From contig CM074804.1 of the NCBI GenBank assembly GCA_037447605.1, positions 5,608,162 to 5,672,161 on the forward strand: 64,000 nt of DNA, in the 5' to 3' direction. The notes beneath the pieces were generated by a model, which saw only the letters and a list, made by a program, of their open reading frames with translations, did no database searches and was not told the origin of the DNA. A program made the position numbers and the translations under genes. Shown here in pieces: positions 12,132 through 24,137 of the stretch (positions within the stretch are counted from its first letter, which is position 1; the number at the start of each line of letters is the position of its first letter). This stretch comes from Zygnema circumcarinatum. Taxonomy: Eukaryota > Streptophyta > Zygnematophyceae > Zygnematales > Zygnemataceae.

Positions 12132-15100
12132 ATGCAGAACCTTCCATGGCAGCAAGCACAGCCACACGGCAGCCTTCTCAGCTTTCCCTTTCCAAATTTA
12201 AGTCACCCAATGACGCCAGAAGAGTTCACTCGCCTGATCGGCAACCTCTGCCAGGCCACAGGCATGTCGCCTGCCATGCTCTACAACTGTATCGGAGCTA
12301 CTCTTGGTGCCAATGGAGCTCTTCCAGTATCAATGCAGCAGCGAGAGGAGCAGAAGATTCGAGAAGCATCTGCGGAGGCAGGAGCCCAATCGTCCGACGC
12401 GCAGTCAGAACTCGCGTTGGGAGACACTCAGAAGCTGATGGGAGGCGCACCTGGCGAAGCTCACGATTTCCTTGAAGAAGCTGAACTACTGGAAGAAAGC
12501 ACACTCCTGAATGACAGCTCCACGCAAATATCAGGGAGTTCCTCTGTGAGAGCCGCACCTTGCCCCAACAAGTTCGGAGGAGAAAGGATTGCCCAGATGG
12601 CAGGGTGGGATCGAGTAGGTAGCCACGGCAGCCAGGCTCCACATTCACGAGCTGAAGTAGCCGAGTCACCATCCAGTGAAGCTGCTTGGAGTGATGGCGT
12701 GAAGTATGACGAGCCCAAACTGGAGAATAGGCTCGCTGAAGCACGGAGTGTCGTCAGCCATGTTTCCGCAGGAAGGTAGGTTAAAGCGTACTTTGCTTAG
12801 CTTTACTCCTCTCCCCCTTCATAAGCGAAACTCTTCCTTTTCCATCTACAGCCCTTCTCTGATCGCCCGACCCCTCCCGATTCGCTTCCCGCTCACTACT
12901 GATTCCTTTTATTCTGTTTTCATACGTGGCAGCAATGTTTGGTCGCCCACGTTATCCCCCATGATTTCCCCAATACTTTCCGGGAGACTTCCCGACTTCA
13001 GCCCATCATTTGGACCCCTCGAGAGGTTGGCGTCATTCAGTCCGAGCTCAGCATTCAGCCCACTGGAGAGGGGAGAGACTATTGGAGGTTTCCTGCCCAT
13101 GGACAAGGCGGGCTCCTTTTCCCTGGCAGAGATATTTACAGATATTGGAGAGGGAGCAATGCCATCTGTCGGCTCTCCAGTTCACAGTCTATCGCTTGGA
13201 AGCTTAGCTGCTGCCAATGCTTCAACATTTCCCACATCCAGTCACGACCTTCCACCTGGCTCAGGAATCATCGGGGTTGAAGCTTCAGATACTGAGGCCC
13301 TGTTCAAGGGAGATAGGGTTCCCAGAGGTGTCGTGTTGGGGAAGAGGAAGTGCGATAATCGGTCTGCTTACAATCCTATCCAAGGTGGGCAGAGTCTCTG
13401 ATGACGAACCCATTCTCGGTTCTGATCCCCTGATGTGTATTGGTGAAACTGGCTAGCTAGCTAGAGTACGATGCTTCTCTGACTATATTTTCTTTGAACT
13501 GGTTTCTTTCCAGAACAATCTCCTGCAACTGAGCCTCGCAGGGAGATACCTTCCGGTGAAGTAGAAGCCACTCTTGCTCCGAGTCTCCACTTGCCCCAGG
13601 CGACTATTGGCCCCTTGGGAATCCTTCTGCGACTTGGATCAGAAGCGCTTCCCATGAATGCAAACCAAAGAAGTGATACGCCTGCCAAGGAAATGTCTCA
13701 AGCTCGTACACTTCAGCAACAGCAGGTGCACGGAGAGAGCGCCTCAAACCACGTGTTCCAGGGGGGCAGTTGGCAGTCATCTGAGAGCAGTCCAGAGGTA
13801 GAGCCACTCGCGCAAGGCAGCTGGCATTTGCAGCTTGAAGATGCATCCTCTCCCAGTGGGGGAACCACCAGCGACTGCTTGGATAACAGTGCCCATGAAG
13901 GTGTCAAACTGATGGCCAATCAGGAAGTGGGAACTCCGCGCGAAAGGACTGGTCCTCTCACACCCAGGCAGGAGCAAGGAGGGCAGGGGAAGAGGGTGCG
14001 CAAAGGAAGGAACAAGGTGGCCAACGTGAACTCCTCTATCGGTGAGACTGAATCAAAGGCGGCATCTCCGAACCGGTTGCCATCACAAACAAGCCCTCGC
14101 CTTCCACCTTTCTTTCCACCACCTCTATCCTGTCCCTTAGGATTGAAACAACGACCTCCTCTTGAATCGCCGCGCACTTCCTCGGGCTCTCAAGGGCGAA
14201 GACCTGAAATTGAAGCTATTCTGCGGAAAGCACACAGCCAATCGACGACTACATCCCCAGCAAGTTGTGAATCCAAGAAGAAAAAAACGCCAGAGGAGAT
14301 TCTACGAGAGGCCTTCCAAGCAAGCATGGCCGCTAAGGCTGCCAAGGATCCCCATGCGGTGCTGGGGATCAAGCGAGGCCCCTGTACTGAACCGCAAGCC
14401 CTTGCTGCTCGGGTAAGAGCAGTCATACGTCTTTGCCATGCTTCGCAAACTCAACTATTCAGCAAAAGCTTTCCTTATGCCTTTCGTTCAGGAGTGTTCG
14501 CGCTTTGGTTGATATGACATACAAAAGCAACCACTTTGACCTCTTCTGTTGCTGTTGCTACGTTCTTGACGCTTGCTGCTGTTTTCTGCGCTAAAGTGGA
14601 CAATGTCTTTGGCGCTCTGCAGGCTCGCCGAGAGCGCGTCAATGCGCGGATGAGAGTATTGCAAAATTTAGTTCCTGGAGCAGGCTCAATGACCACGGAA
14701 AACTTCCTGCTTGAAGCTGTGCAGTACATCAATTTCCTGCTGAATCAAGTCGCTGTGAGTACAATTCAATGAAGGCTTTCGTATGAATCATTTTTGTAAG
14801 CTGAATATCATTGAAAATTGGCTATGTTGAATTGAATTACGTCGGCGTATGATTAGACAAGTAAACTTCGTCTTTGCTGGCTAGCATGTGAATGGTAGCT
14901 TCTCTTTCCTCAATTGTTCAGTTATTATGATCCAAATACAAAGAACGTGAGATAATGTGTTACGGCCTATTGACAAAATTTGCTGAAACTTCATGTTTTT
15001 CAGGACCTTTCTGAGCAGCCTTCCTCTGAATCCTCACCAAGTGAAGAGGCCTTCAGACCCGGCAGTGCAAGTGAGAGCAAGATACAGCTTCTGAGTCAAA

Positions 15101-15285
15101 GCCAGGAATGGCCGAGGGATCCGGAGTTACTGCGAAGGGGAGTTCGAGTGATGCCCGTTGCAGCCATCTTGACCTTCGCAGGAGAAGGGGGGCCCCTGGA
15201 CAGGCTGCTGGTTGGGCTCGGACCTCCAAGAGAGACTGACGAGGCAGGGGAAGAATGCGACATGTATGATCTGGATGACTTTTAG
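12132..15285 (+). CDS. bHLH transcription factor, class VIII-like, with long disordered N-terminus
   Basis: Five exons: 12132-12775, 12933-13384, 13514-14412, 14623-14754, 15004-15285; 802 residues with all phases closing. The bHLH domain crosses the third intron: CTEPQALAAR then ARRERVNARMRVLQNLVP, then ENFLLEAVQYINFLLNQV. The ERxxxR core of the basic region is present. The (T)EPQALAAR lead-in and EAVQYINFL in helix 2 resemble plant class VIII (RSL/HEC/IND) and neighbouring LRL groups, so nuclear E-box binding as a dimer is expected. About 650 residues before the domain are Ser/Pro/Gly-rich and unrecognised; a tail of about 95 residues ends acidic (DMYDLDDF). The start is the first in-frame ATG; an upstream 5' exon near 10900-11115 cannot be excluded. 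Confidence 0.85.
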
Positions 15286-17617
15286 AAACCCCTCCACATC
15301 TGAAAAAGAAAACGCTGTGCCACATTCCGTAATGGGAAATGCTTGACACGTTCATCATGTACCACTAGTGAAATTCCGAATCGACTAAGAAGCAACACCT
15401 CGTAGCTCAAGACGGTCGAACGATTACACCACGATTTGGGCGCAAATTGTGGCCATTTTCGTAGAACACAAGTAGAGCGAGTGGACATCAACACCTGCGT
15501 GGAGGGAGGAGGAAACCTGAGGTGCGCACCAAAATCTGATATCCGAAGTTGCAAGCTGATTGCCATACTGTAAGGAAACGAGAGGAGAAGATTTTCTGGA
15601 GGTAAATAAAGGTGTGCATGGGGCTTTTGAGCGCCTGCAAAATCTCTGCAGAATGTCGGTAACTGCGTGTCTGCAGCCAATTGCAGATCAGGATGGGGGC
15701 ACCGTTATATGATATGAGAACATGCATATTGCATGTCCATAAGTGCCCAGTGCAAAACTCCATCGCAGAAAGCTATGCTTGAAGACGGGTCGCCAAATGG
15801 AGACTGCAAATGTAGAAATGAGTCCACAGCCTTGCTCGAGCTGCAGAGAAGCGAGAAAACCACGAAAGCCTTTGGTCCCCGAAGCTGGACCCTGGCCTTC
15901 CCCTCTGCAGCAGACAAGCTAACCCTGAAACATGGAGAAGAGCCGGAGCTGGAGAACGTGGTGCCATGTGAGGGGAAGTAAAAAATAAACAATAGACATT
16001 CGTTATTGACTAGTTCTCACATTCTATCTGCTGGTTCTGCTCTTTATCAGAAAGAATAATCCTGCACAGAAGTTACCACATTCTGGTGGAACTTTTGGAC
16101 CTTTTTTGTTGCAGAGCCACGTCGGACTTGTAGGCTAACTAAAACTAGGATTTATTGAGCAGCAATAGGTGACGGACGGTTGGTGATGTAAATTTTTCTT
16201 TGTTTTGGAAGTGGCGAGTGTAGGCATGCGTTGTTTTCCTTTTTCCAGTGAAAATGAAAGGTTTTCTATGGTGTGAAAGAACTATCCTAGGACTGTCTGG
16301 AAAGCTAAATTGAGTACCTGCCCATATGGTAATGGATGGATGTTGTGTTTTCGCTGGGTTATGTTTCAGTGGCATCCAACACGCGGAATGTTTGTCTTTA
16401 GCACATCAACAATCATCCCAGTGGTTTTTTCCTTTGACGGTCGTGTTTTTGCTTTACCAATGAGAATTTCGTTTGTGGCTGTCTTCTTTCCCTGTCCGAT
16501 ATCTGTCGAGTGGATCCACCTGAACTCTAAACTCTGACCTTCCTTTTTGACAGTGTCCTTTGGTACGCTTTACGCCTTCACTTGAATTATCGTCCAGTTG
16601 TTGTCCTTGTTGTTGTTGTCGTTGGCTCCATAGGCTTCTCTGCGCTGTCTGGTTCCAAATTCTGTGCCCCACCATGCATGTTGCAAAAATCTGACCGCAA
16701 AACGCATGCATGCATGTGCGCATCTTGCATGATCAATGCGTGATTTGCAGACCGCCATTGCCAAGCGCTGACTCAAATACGCCCAGACTTCTAATGCAAA
16801 GCGTTGGTTCCTGACCCTCAGCTTGTGACATTTAACAGAAGAGTCTCAAGCATAGGAGCAGCTCTCAGCCAAAGTTCTGACATTCATCCTTGCACTGAAA
16901 CTGCATTGCAGTTCAAAGGCCGTCATCGCGTGCATCAGTAACGAGCACATCAATCATCATCATAAACATCCGTCTCCTGTTTGTCTCTACACCTTAGACG
17001 CTCAGACTTCCTTCCCTGAAGCTTCTCTGCCTATATCACGCGGCACTACCTGAGTCCCTTTCCCATGCCGCCAGAGCCGCCGACGTCCTCCCATTGGCCG
17101 CCATGGCCATGGCTCCGCCATCGTGGCGCCTTCTCCCCTGCCCTTTCCCGTCCCCAGCCCAAACGGGAACACTCTCTTGCCGAGAAACACCATTCTCGTT
17201 CTTGTTGGTCTTGTTCTTGCCGGGAACACTCTCTCTTGTTCTCTCTTGGAGAGAACGGCATGCAAAGGCGGGCCTCGGGGTTTCAGACTCGCTATGGAAC
17301 CCAAAATTGCGCGCTACGAATTCCTGCGGATTGGTACTTTCCAGGATCAGAATCCGTAGCAAGCAAGCTCTGGTTCCATAACGGGAAGCCGTCTGAAACC
17401 CCCTACATTTTTGTTTTAAAAAACTGCGAGAGAATCCACCAATTGCGAGACGCCACGTATGCAGAAATACACACGTGGTAATTGGCCATTGGACAAGCTC
17501 GAGTACTACCGTAGCAGAAAGTTATTCAGTTTGAAGGCCCTCCGTCCCGCGCCTATCTCTCTCCCTCTCCCTCCCTCCATCTTTCCCTCCCTGCTCGAGC
17601 TCTGCGGGAGAGCCGCC
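15286..17617. other. intergenic, bHLH 3' flank to ICln promoter
   Basis: No convincing gene. The left part is probably bHLH 3' UTR. Near 16697-16715 there is an RY-like CATGCATGCATG run. From about 17040 the DNA turns GC-rich with repeats of CGGGAACACTCTCTTG near 17165-17240, followed by a CT-rich leader (17545-17595) just before the ICln start. Confidence 0.5.
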
Positions 17618-19951
17618 ATGGGTGTGGAGCCGCCCGTCTCCAGGGGCCTCGTGGCGCTCGACGGAGGCGCTCCACGGCTCGGCGAGCAGGAGACGCTGGA
17701 GCTCTCACAGCCAGGCGTCGCTCTCTCTCTGGGAGAGGCCGGGCAGGAGCAGCCGGGCACTCTCTACATCAGCACCAGGCACGTGCACGGGGCACTTTTC
17801 CCTGCCTCCCTCGGCCGGGTAGAGTGAAACTGCGACGGAGATTTTCTGGGGAGTTTTCGGTTTTGGGAAGTACGTTGTAGGGAACTATCGGGAATTAGGC
17901 TTTTGAATGTCTGAATGCGGAGGTTGGTGGGTGGATGGTTGGTTCAGACGCATATTTTGGCTGGGTGACGAGGATGGGAGAAAGGGTTACGCTGTGGATT
18001 TCCTCTCACTCTCCATGCATGCGATTTCACGCGACCTCGAGGCTTACCCTAAGCCATGCATCTACATGCAGGTGCATAACTTTGACAGTCAATTTTCAGT
18101 CTATTTCCAGTTATTGCTGCTGTTTTTTTAGGGTTTTGCCCACTATACTACGGGGTGACCACAGTCATTTTTTTCTGAATTAATTCGAACCATTCGAACC
18201 ATTTTCCTTTTTTAAGTTGAAAACTATTCGGGAATCATTTTTCTTAAATGAATAGGGGCACTCGATTGCCGTGGTTAGAGTCCGATTGTCCTCCGGTGCA
18301 CGAGGCCTACAATTATCATAAAATTCTCCTTCGGAAAATGTGGGGTCTCCGGCTCAGAGTATCAGAGCATGAGAGCTCAGAGCTCAGAGTTTCTACTTGC
18401 TCGAATAGTTCTTTGCTTACTCTCAACGAGACCATATATGTAGCGCAATGGCTTTATAGCACGGCGCACTCAGAACTCAGCAATGTCGGGTTCTTCTCCT
18501 CTGTGTTCATCACCAGATTTGCTCGAAGCGGTAATTTTCTGTCAATGACGGTTCTATTTGAGTGGACTGTGGATTTTCTGTCGGAATGCAACACCCCCCA
18601 AAAAAAGAACAGATAGAGACAGAATACGACGAAGACGATGAGGATGACGAAGGGGAAGAAGTAGATGAACGCGAAGTCAGCCATGAGAGCATGGAAGGCG
18701 CGGTGGAAGAAAACGACTTGTTGCGAGTTTCAGAGATGCGTCTTATTCCGCAGGATCCAAGTTCACGTGAGGCAACATCTTCATTCTTCATAAGTTGGAA
18801 TGACTTTAAGGATGTGGCCCAAACAACTTATGCATTGGACACACAGCAGTGTGAATTGCTCAATAGACAAGCGACATGTCTATTCATATGCAAAAATCTG
18901 TTGAAACATAGCTGTGACGATTATAACGTTTAGGTCCACACAAAGTGGATTTTGGTGTTAGTTAGCTTTTTGCATCACGAGCATGACTTTTAAAGCAAGT
19001 AATCATCACCATCATTCTCGTTTGTCAACATGATTCTTCAACCCGTGCCCCATTCACTTTAGAGTCGATTTGTTTTGACGTGCTCTTGTCTCCAGCCATG
19101 TTGCAGGCTTTGCAGATATGAAAGAGCGGCCTTGCCTTTCGAATGTCCGGATTGGACTAGAAGCGTGTCTTATTGCTGCCTATAAGCATGTCGCGTTGCT
19201 TCTTTAAAGATTGTTCTTCTGGAGAGACAGAAGCAAGGACTGACTGACACAAGAGATTGGGGGAAGTTTGCAGTAGACCGCATATTCGAAGTGTTGTGTA
19301 ACTGCGCTGCACTCAATCCCGACGTTGATGGAGGTGAGCGTTCACCGCCACAAACTTCCCTGGTGGTAGCACACTCTATGGTGAACAAGAGTGGTATGTG
19401 CCTTGGGATTCTAGATCGTTATGAAAGAGTGGTTGCACCCTCGCCATTTACTGACGGTTCGTTTTGCGATCGAGCCAGCAGAGAGAGAGGGCGAAGGGGA
19501 CTGGATATACAACGAGGATGAAGTACTGGGAAGGGAAAACAATGCAATTGGAGCGAGTGTCCCTGAAAACAACCTGCTTGCACGCCTTGACGAAGTAAGT
19601 GGTTAGATAACCTAACTTTCCTCTGTACTCCTTCGCATGTGTCGGTTTGCATACTAAAGTGCGTGTTCTGAGGTTTAAGTTTGCTTTTTTGCCCAAGAGA
19701 GCATATGCGAAATAGGCGAGGGATGAGAGCTGAGAAGACGGCGATTGTGGTTTTGAGCGAAGTGGCACTGCGTTCTTTATGCGTTCCTACCGAATTTGAT
19801 CATAAGAGAGAAGTCAAGGCTGGACTGTTATACATGCCAACTTTGCAATTCGATGCTCGTGTTGCAGATGATAGCTCAAGACGAAGGGCGTTTCGAGGAC
19901 GCACATGGAGAGGACGAGGAGGATCATATACATCTCCGCGAACGGAACTGA
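17618..19951 (+). CDS. ICLN: ICln / pICln methylosome subunit
   Basis: Six exons: 17618-17778, 17948-18071, 18613-18766, 19274-19333, 19482-19594, 19868-19951; 231 residues. The start has an ideal context (gccgccATGG). The family holds Sm proteins in a PRMT5 complex before snRNP assembly. The PH-like fold is recognisable: QPGVALSLG, GTLYISTRRIFWL, GYAVDFLSLSMHAISRD, CIYMQIE. An acidic stretch follows, then REMRL-type VSEMRLIPQD, IFEVLCNCAALNP, GDWIYNEDE and a C-terminal RFEDAHGEDEE. The joined phases demand that intron 1 begin with GC (AG|gcacgt at 17779), a GC-AG intron. Length matches plant ICln. Confidence 0.93.
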
Positions 19952-20591
19952 TCTCGAACTAAGACTCATTTGCGAAGGCTCTAGAAAAACAATAGTTACA
20001 CATGTTAGCAGGCTTTTGATTCAATCAGTGAAATTTTCAAATTTTCCTCGCCAAACCAACGGAAAGCACACTAAATATTGGTGAGAAGATCTGTGAGGAT
20101 AGGGAGGTTTGAAGCTGCTCTATCAAATCGTAGCAATGAAGAGGAGAGTTGCGAAGTAGACGAGGTCAGTTATTCCTGATTCCTCAAATAGAAATTTTGG
20201 TCTTCCATACAGGTAATAATGCTCAATAAAAAGCCATTGTACATGGGAGTATGATTTCAAAGCAACCCGCTGTAATAATGCCAATTGTGGTACATAAATG
20301 TGTTCAGAGACTATCCTGTGTTGCTCCTAATGAAAGCGGCTTTCAAGTCCTCCGGCTATGGCATAGCCCACATGCGGTATTAAATTTGACATGTCATGGA
20401 CGTGGAAGTATGTGTTGTTAGATACCATGCATGACAGCATGCAAAATGGTCCATTATGAAATCTCCTCTTGCCTGGCCACACGCACTGAATTTACAGGAG
20501 GTGAACAACACACCCTCTGTCTCATAATCGCAGGGCTCCCCGTCCAAGAGCCTCTGGCCGCTGACCCACCTGCCACGACGGGAGCATTCAA
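19952..20591. other. convergent intergenic region
   Basis: Lies between the ends of two converging genes. AT-rich, with no open frame or repeat I can support; presumably the two 3' UTRs. Confidence 0.5.
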
Positions 20592-20990
20592 CTATGACAT
20601 TTTGGCAACATACTTGAGTACCGCCTCCTCATGATCCGCCCGAAAGAACTGGTCTAAAAGCTCATGAAGATTTGGAGAAACCTGCAGTCACAAGGGCAGA
20701 GAGCAGGACTGTGTCTTATGAAAAATGACAGCAAGAAACGTTCCCCTGGATGAAAGAGAACGCTGCAAAAAGACATCAAGTTTGCAGGCAAGGAACTGAG
20801 AAAGACAGAGTTTCACCATGGCGCCCGAAATGCTGATGTTGATGTGATTCCAGCTGTCATCTGGCCGTCGTAACTGGTCGTCTGCTACATGGAGGCCTAC
20901 ATCCAGCGCCAAAATGCCCTCTATTTCCCCCAAATATTCATCCACATCTTTGTTGCCCTTCGAGACTGACCCTTTGAAGGCGATCCGCAG
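20592..20990 (-). CDS. unrecognised gene, last two exons (5' part lost at a sequence gap)
   Basis: Not recognised. The last exon is 20592-20681, reading VSPNLHELLDQFFRADHE... and ending AKMS before a TAG. A preceding exon ends at 20817 with an ATG|gtgaaa donor in the same phase and reads upstream through DVDEYLGEIEGILALDVG and ISISGAM. The frame runs on to about 20990, where it enters CCCCTC low-complexity DNA and the N gap. The upstream boundary and start codon are unknown. The composition (Leu/Glu/Asp-rich, helical) looks like protein, and the spliced phase fits. A retained intron instead of a splice at 20817 is possible, because the frame also stays open to 20691. Confidence 0.45.
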
Positions 20991-21002
20991 GCCTTTCTTC
21001 TC

Positions 21003-21060
21003 CCCCTTCCCCTCCCCCTCCCCNNNNNNNNNNTCCCCCTCCCCCTCCCCCTCCCCCCCT
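21003..21060. repeat. CCCCTC microsatellite with 10-N assembly gap
   Basis: Repeats of CCCCTC flank ten N bases at 21024-21033. The repeat length is therefore unresolved and real sequence may be missing. It probably lies in the 5' region of the minus-strand gene ending at 20592. Confidence 0.9.
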
Positions 21061-22286
21061 GCCTGCCCCCGGCCCGGCCCGCCTCTCCCTCTCTCGCGTG
21101 CGCCGCACGCAACGCAACTCAACGCAGGCGGAGGGACCACCCGTCGGCCGAGCGCCGTCCAACGGCGCGCTCGATGACTAGTCGACAACGCTGACTCGAC
21201 TACTAAGTGGCTAACTCGTACTGGCGACCCATCGGACGGTGTCGACGCCTCCGAGGACGAGCGTGCCATCCAACGGTAGAGCGCGCCCGCTGGCACGATC
21301 CAACGGTGTACACGCTTTGCGTTCTCGTCAGCAGCGAGCTGCTCGCAGGCCCTGGCAACAAACACAGCACGGCGGGCTGGCTCGAGGAAGGAAGGAAGCT
21401 CGCAGATGGGGGCACGTACGTCCCTTCACAGAGGGAGGAACGGAGGGAGGGAGGGAGGGAGGGGCGGAAGGCTCCCGGCTGGGACACTCACTAACACAGG
21501 AAATGGCTGTGTCTGTATAGGAGTGATTGCAATGTGGATTGGCATTGACTTCACAATCGCAACGTCATCAAATGCACATAGAGAAGGGCAATCAATGATG
21601 GAAACCAATGTGAAACCAACATAAGATATAAATGGTGGGAGCCTAGGGCCTGACAGCACGGGGGTCCAATAATCGTCCAGCCATGAAGATCGCCAATGTT
21701 CACGGGGTCACATCTCGCGGAGGGATGGAGGGGGGACGGGCGAAGCATTCGCTGTTATGGACAAGAACATCGGAATCTCGTTCCCCGCAGGAGCTTGCGT
21801 CAGTTCAAACCTCGCAAATGTGAATCCATGAGTCGTTGTACGGCACTGTACTGTCCTGAGCTCGATCCTGATGGAGCCGTAGCTCCCTAATAAGCTTCAA
21901 GGCAATCAGCTGCATACGGTTCAGCTATAGCCGTTCCTACTCTCACGAGAGGCTCGAGAAGAAGACTGGCTGGGACAAGAGTGCCAACACGACTTGTCTC
22001 TCGAAAGAAACAAAGGGGGAGATTCGATGACATCCTATGGGACATCCTTTCCTATGACACCGCAGCAGCTGCTCGTGACAGGCTTGCCTAATTCATGACA
22101 AATCTTTACAATTCACCCGGTTGCATACTTTCAAAGTGGTGAGCACGAATAAGGGGGGAGAAGAAAAAGGACAGAGGCAGCTTCATAAGATGTGGTTGTG
22201 TAAAAGATTTTTGCAAAAAAAAAAGACAAAAAATGTTGAAAAGAAAGCTATTCAATAACTGCAATAATGCATGCAAAAGAAGTGAT
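21061..22286. other. GC-rich promoter-like island and unassigned DNA
   Basis: 21061-21480 is GC-rich with three variants of ATCCAACGG (near 21156, 21266, 21297) and a GGGA-rich run (21430-21470). At 21535-21590 there is a weak, diverged match to the dispersed repeat found at 61362. The rest shows no gene I can support. Confidence 0.45.
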
Positions 22287-23558
22287 TCAGACCTCCTCGA
22301 CTTCGAGCACGTCATCACACGCAAAATGAAAAAACAACCGTAAAAAACCTTGGGACATATTGGAGTGCTGCCGCAGCCCTATTTCACCATAGAGGCTGGC
22401 CCGAGTGTCCATGTGATGAGCCCATACAGCCCTGGCCCAGATCCAATATACAATTATGGCTTTAGCCTTTCAGAACTAAACATTGGAGTCAATCCCGCAA
22501 TGAAAATGATGAGGATGATTTTTCTGACGCTTATTTGTGCCAAGAAAAAAGAGGGAAGCGGTAGAAAAGAAGGGACACCTATGTTGCTGTGAAAAATACG
22601 CATGATCAACAATACTTACAATACTTGCACCTCCTCGTAACAATGTTGGCAAGTGCTAGTCGTTCAAGAATGAACAAAGCAACCCATCATATAATAAAAT
22701 ACTTGAGAGCAAGGTAGCGCACCTTGGAGGAGCGCCACTACAACCCAGAGCAGAAGTCCGGTAATGAACAAGCCAGCGATGATTGTGAGAAGAGGAGGTC
22801 CATTTGGTGCTTCCTCCGAAGTCGCAGGAGTGGAAGGTGTCTTCCCGCTCTCATTGTTTGTGGCTCGTAAGCAGCGTTTGGCCCGACGAACTGAACGGGC
22901 CTCTGAAGAAAACTCCATTTAAAAAATACAGGGTAAGCTTCAGACTACCGTTAAAATCAAACTTGAGTAAATGCTGATGTATTGGATTTTATAACGAGGC
23001 CTTCTCCAGCTATTGGAGCTAGAAAGACGGCAGTCGAGATTGAATCAGGTGAACCACCTACAAATTCTTTTAAGGGCTATGAGCCAGTCGTTGTGTGCAA
23101 CGAGGGGTACCCCTTCCCTATACATTCTTTCTCCAGAAAAAAAGAAGAGGGAATACTGGGTCCTAGAAACATTGAGAAATTATTTGAAGAGACGGTAGCG
23201 CAGTGCCATAGCATTTGAATGGATTTAAAAAATAAAATAAAAAACTCACCAGAGAGATAGGACGCTGGCAAAGCTTTTATTGCCGAGGCAGGTCTGATAG
23301 AGCAGCATGCGCTCCTGTAGACACAAAGGTCCCATTTACTTCAGACATCCAATTAAACAGGATTAGACTCAGTCAACATGCTCCTCCATCTGCAAAGCGA
23401 TCAGCCTCAAGCAGAAGAGGCCACCTGGCGAGGCTTCGCCGCCTCGTCGAACAGGAAGGGAATGCAGCGCCTCCTCCCATACAATGCGCATTCAAATTTC
23501 TTGATTCAGGGGAATGCCACAGAGCGAGCGCCTGTAAACTGCTGCCTGCGTGAGCCAT
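22287..23558 (-). CDS. predicted plastid-targeted single-span membrane protein, unrecognised
   Basis: Confident exons are 23425-23558, 23250-23314 and 22723-22902. They join in phase to give a Ser/Arg/Ala-rich leader (MAHAGSSLQAL..., ...PSCSTRRRSLARSACC, RRAKRCLRAT) typical of a chloroplast transit peptide. A short polar stretch (ESGKTPSTPATSEEAPNGPP) and one strong membrane helix (LLTIIAGLFITGLLLWVVVALLQ) follow. Two tentative downstream exons, 22620-22655 and 22287-22348, also fit phase and would end in an acidic DDVLEVEEV tail, for 158 residues in all; their splice signals are weaker. I do not recognise the family. Thylakoid or envelope location is inference from the leader plus single helix. 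The start is the first ATG, in context gccATGG. Confidence 0.65.
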
Positions 23559-24137
23559 GGCGGAGGAGCAGCGGCAGCAACAGCAGCAGCCTCGACCCAG
23601 TGGTGGGGAGAGAGGAGGGAGCCTATAAGCAGAAGGCCTCTGTCTGAACTCGCCCTTTTCCTCCAGAATTCGCCCCCTACGGTGGACGTGAAAGGCAGAC
23701 GGTGAGACGGGGCCCTTTGAAAGGACAAGGACAACACAGGACGGACATGGGATCGGCAACCATTGCACGGCCAAACATTGCCAAGCAATGGTTGTCCGTT
23801 GTCAACCATTGGTTACCAATGATTGCATCCATTGGCAATGGTTGGCTGGGCCTCAAGTCAATGGTTGGCAGCCAGTCCAACAGTTGATCCACTCAATGGT
23901 CCGACCTGCTTCCGTCGCGCTGCCGAGCCGCTTCGATCCGTCACCGTTCCGTTTCGTTCCATTCTGACTCGTCTCGTCTTGGTTCCGTGCAGTTCCAGTT
24001 CGGTTATGTACGGCTCGCGGGCAGTTTGCTGGTCCGTACGGCCCGGCCGGCGCCATCCCCACGACCCGAACTGAGAGGCGAACTGCGCCTGCTCCTAAGT
24101 GCGCTGTGTGTCGGCCTCGGGGGTGGAAGCGGGGCTA
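23559..24137. promoter_or_regulatory. shared divergent promoter of two plastid-protein genes
   Basis: Separates the membrane-protein start (minus) from the glutaredoxin start (plus). Contains the short inverted-repeat element at 23735-23909, then a GC-rich part with the palindrome CCGTACGG at 24034-24041. Coordinated expression is inference. Confidence 0.45.
23735..23909. mobile_element. short copy of CCAATGGTTGG inverted-repeat element
   Basis: The left end CACAGGACGGACAT...GATCGGCAACCATTG closely matches the left end of the larger copy at 26307. The right end CAATGGTCCGACCTG is the reverse complement of that same terminus. The interior is built from ATTGGCAATGGTTGG-type words. About 175 bp. 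It codes for nothing; it is probably a non-autonomous, internally deleted DNA element. Confidence 0.6.

Noticed and set aside
15733-15981. 82-codon plus-strand frame after the bHLH stop
   Set aside because: No splice partner or domain; more likely 3' UTR sequence.
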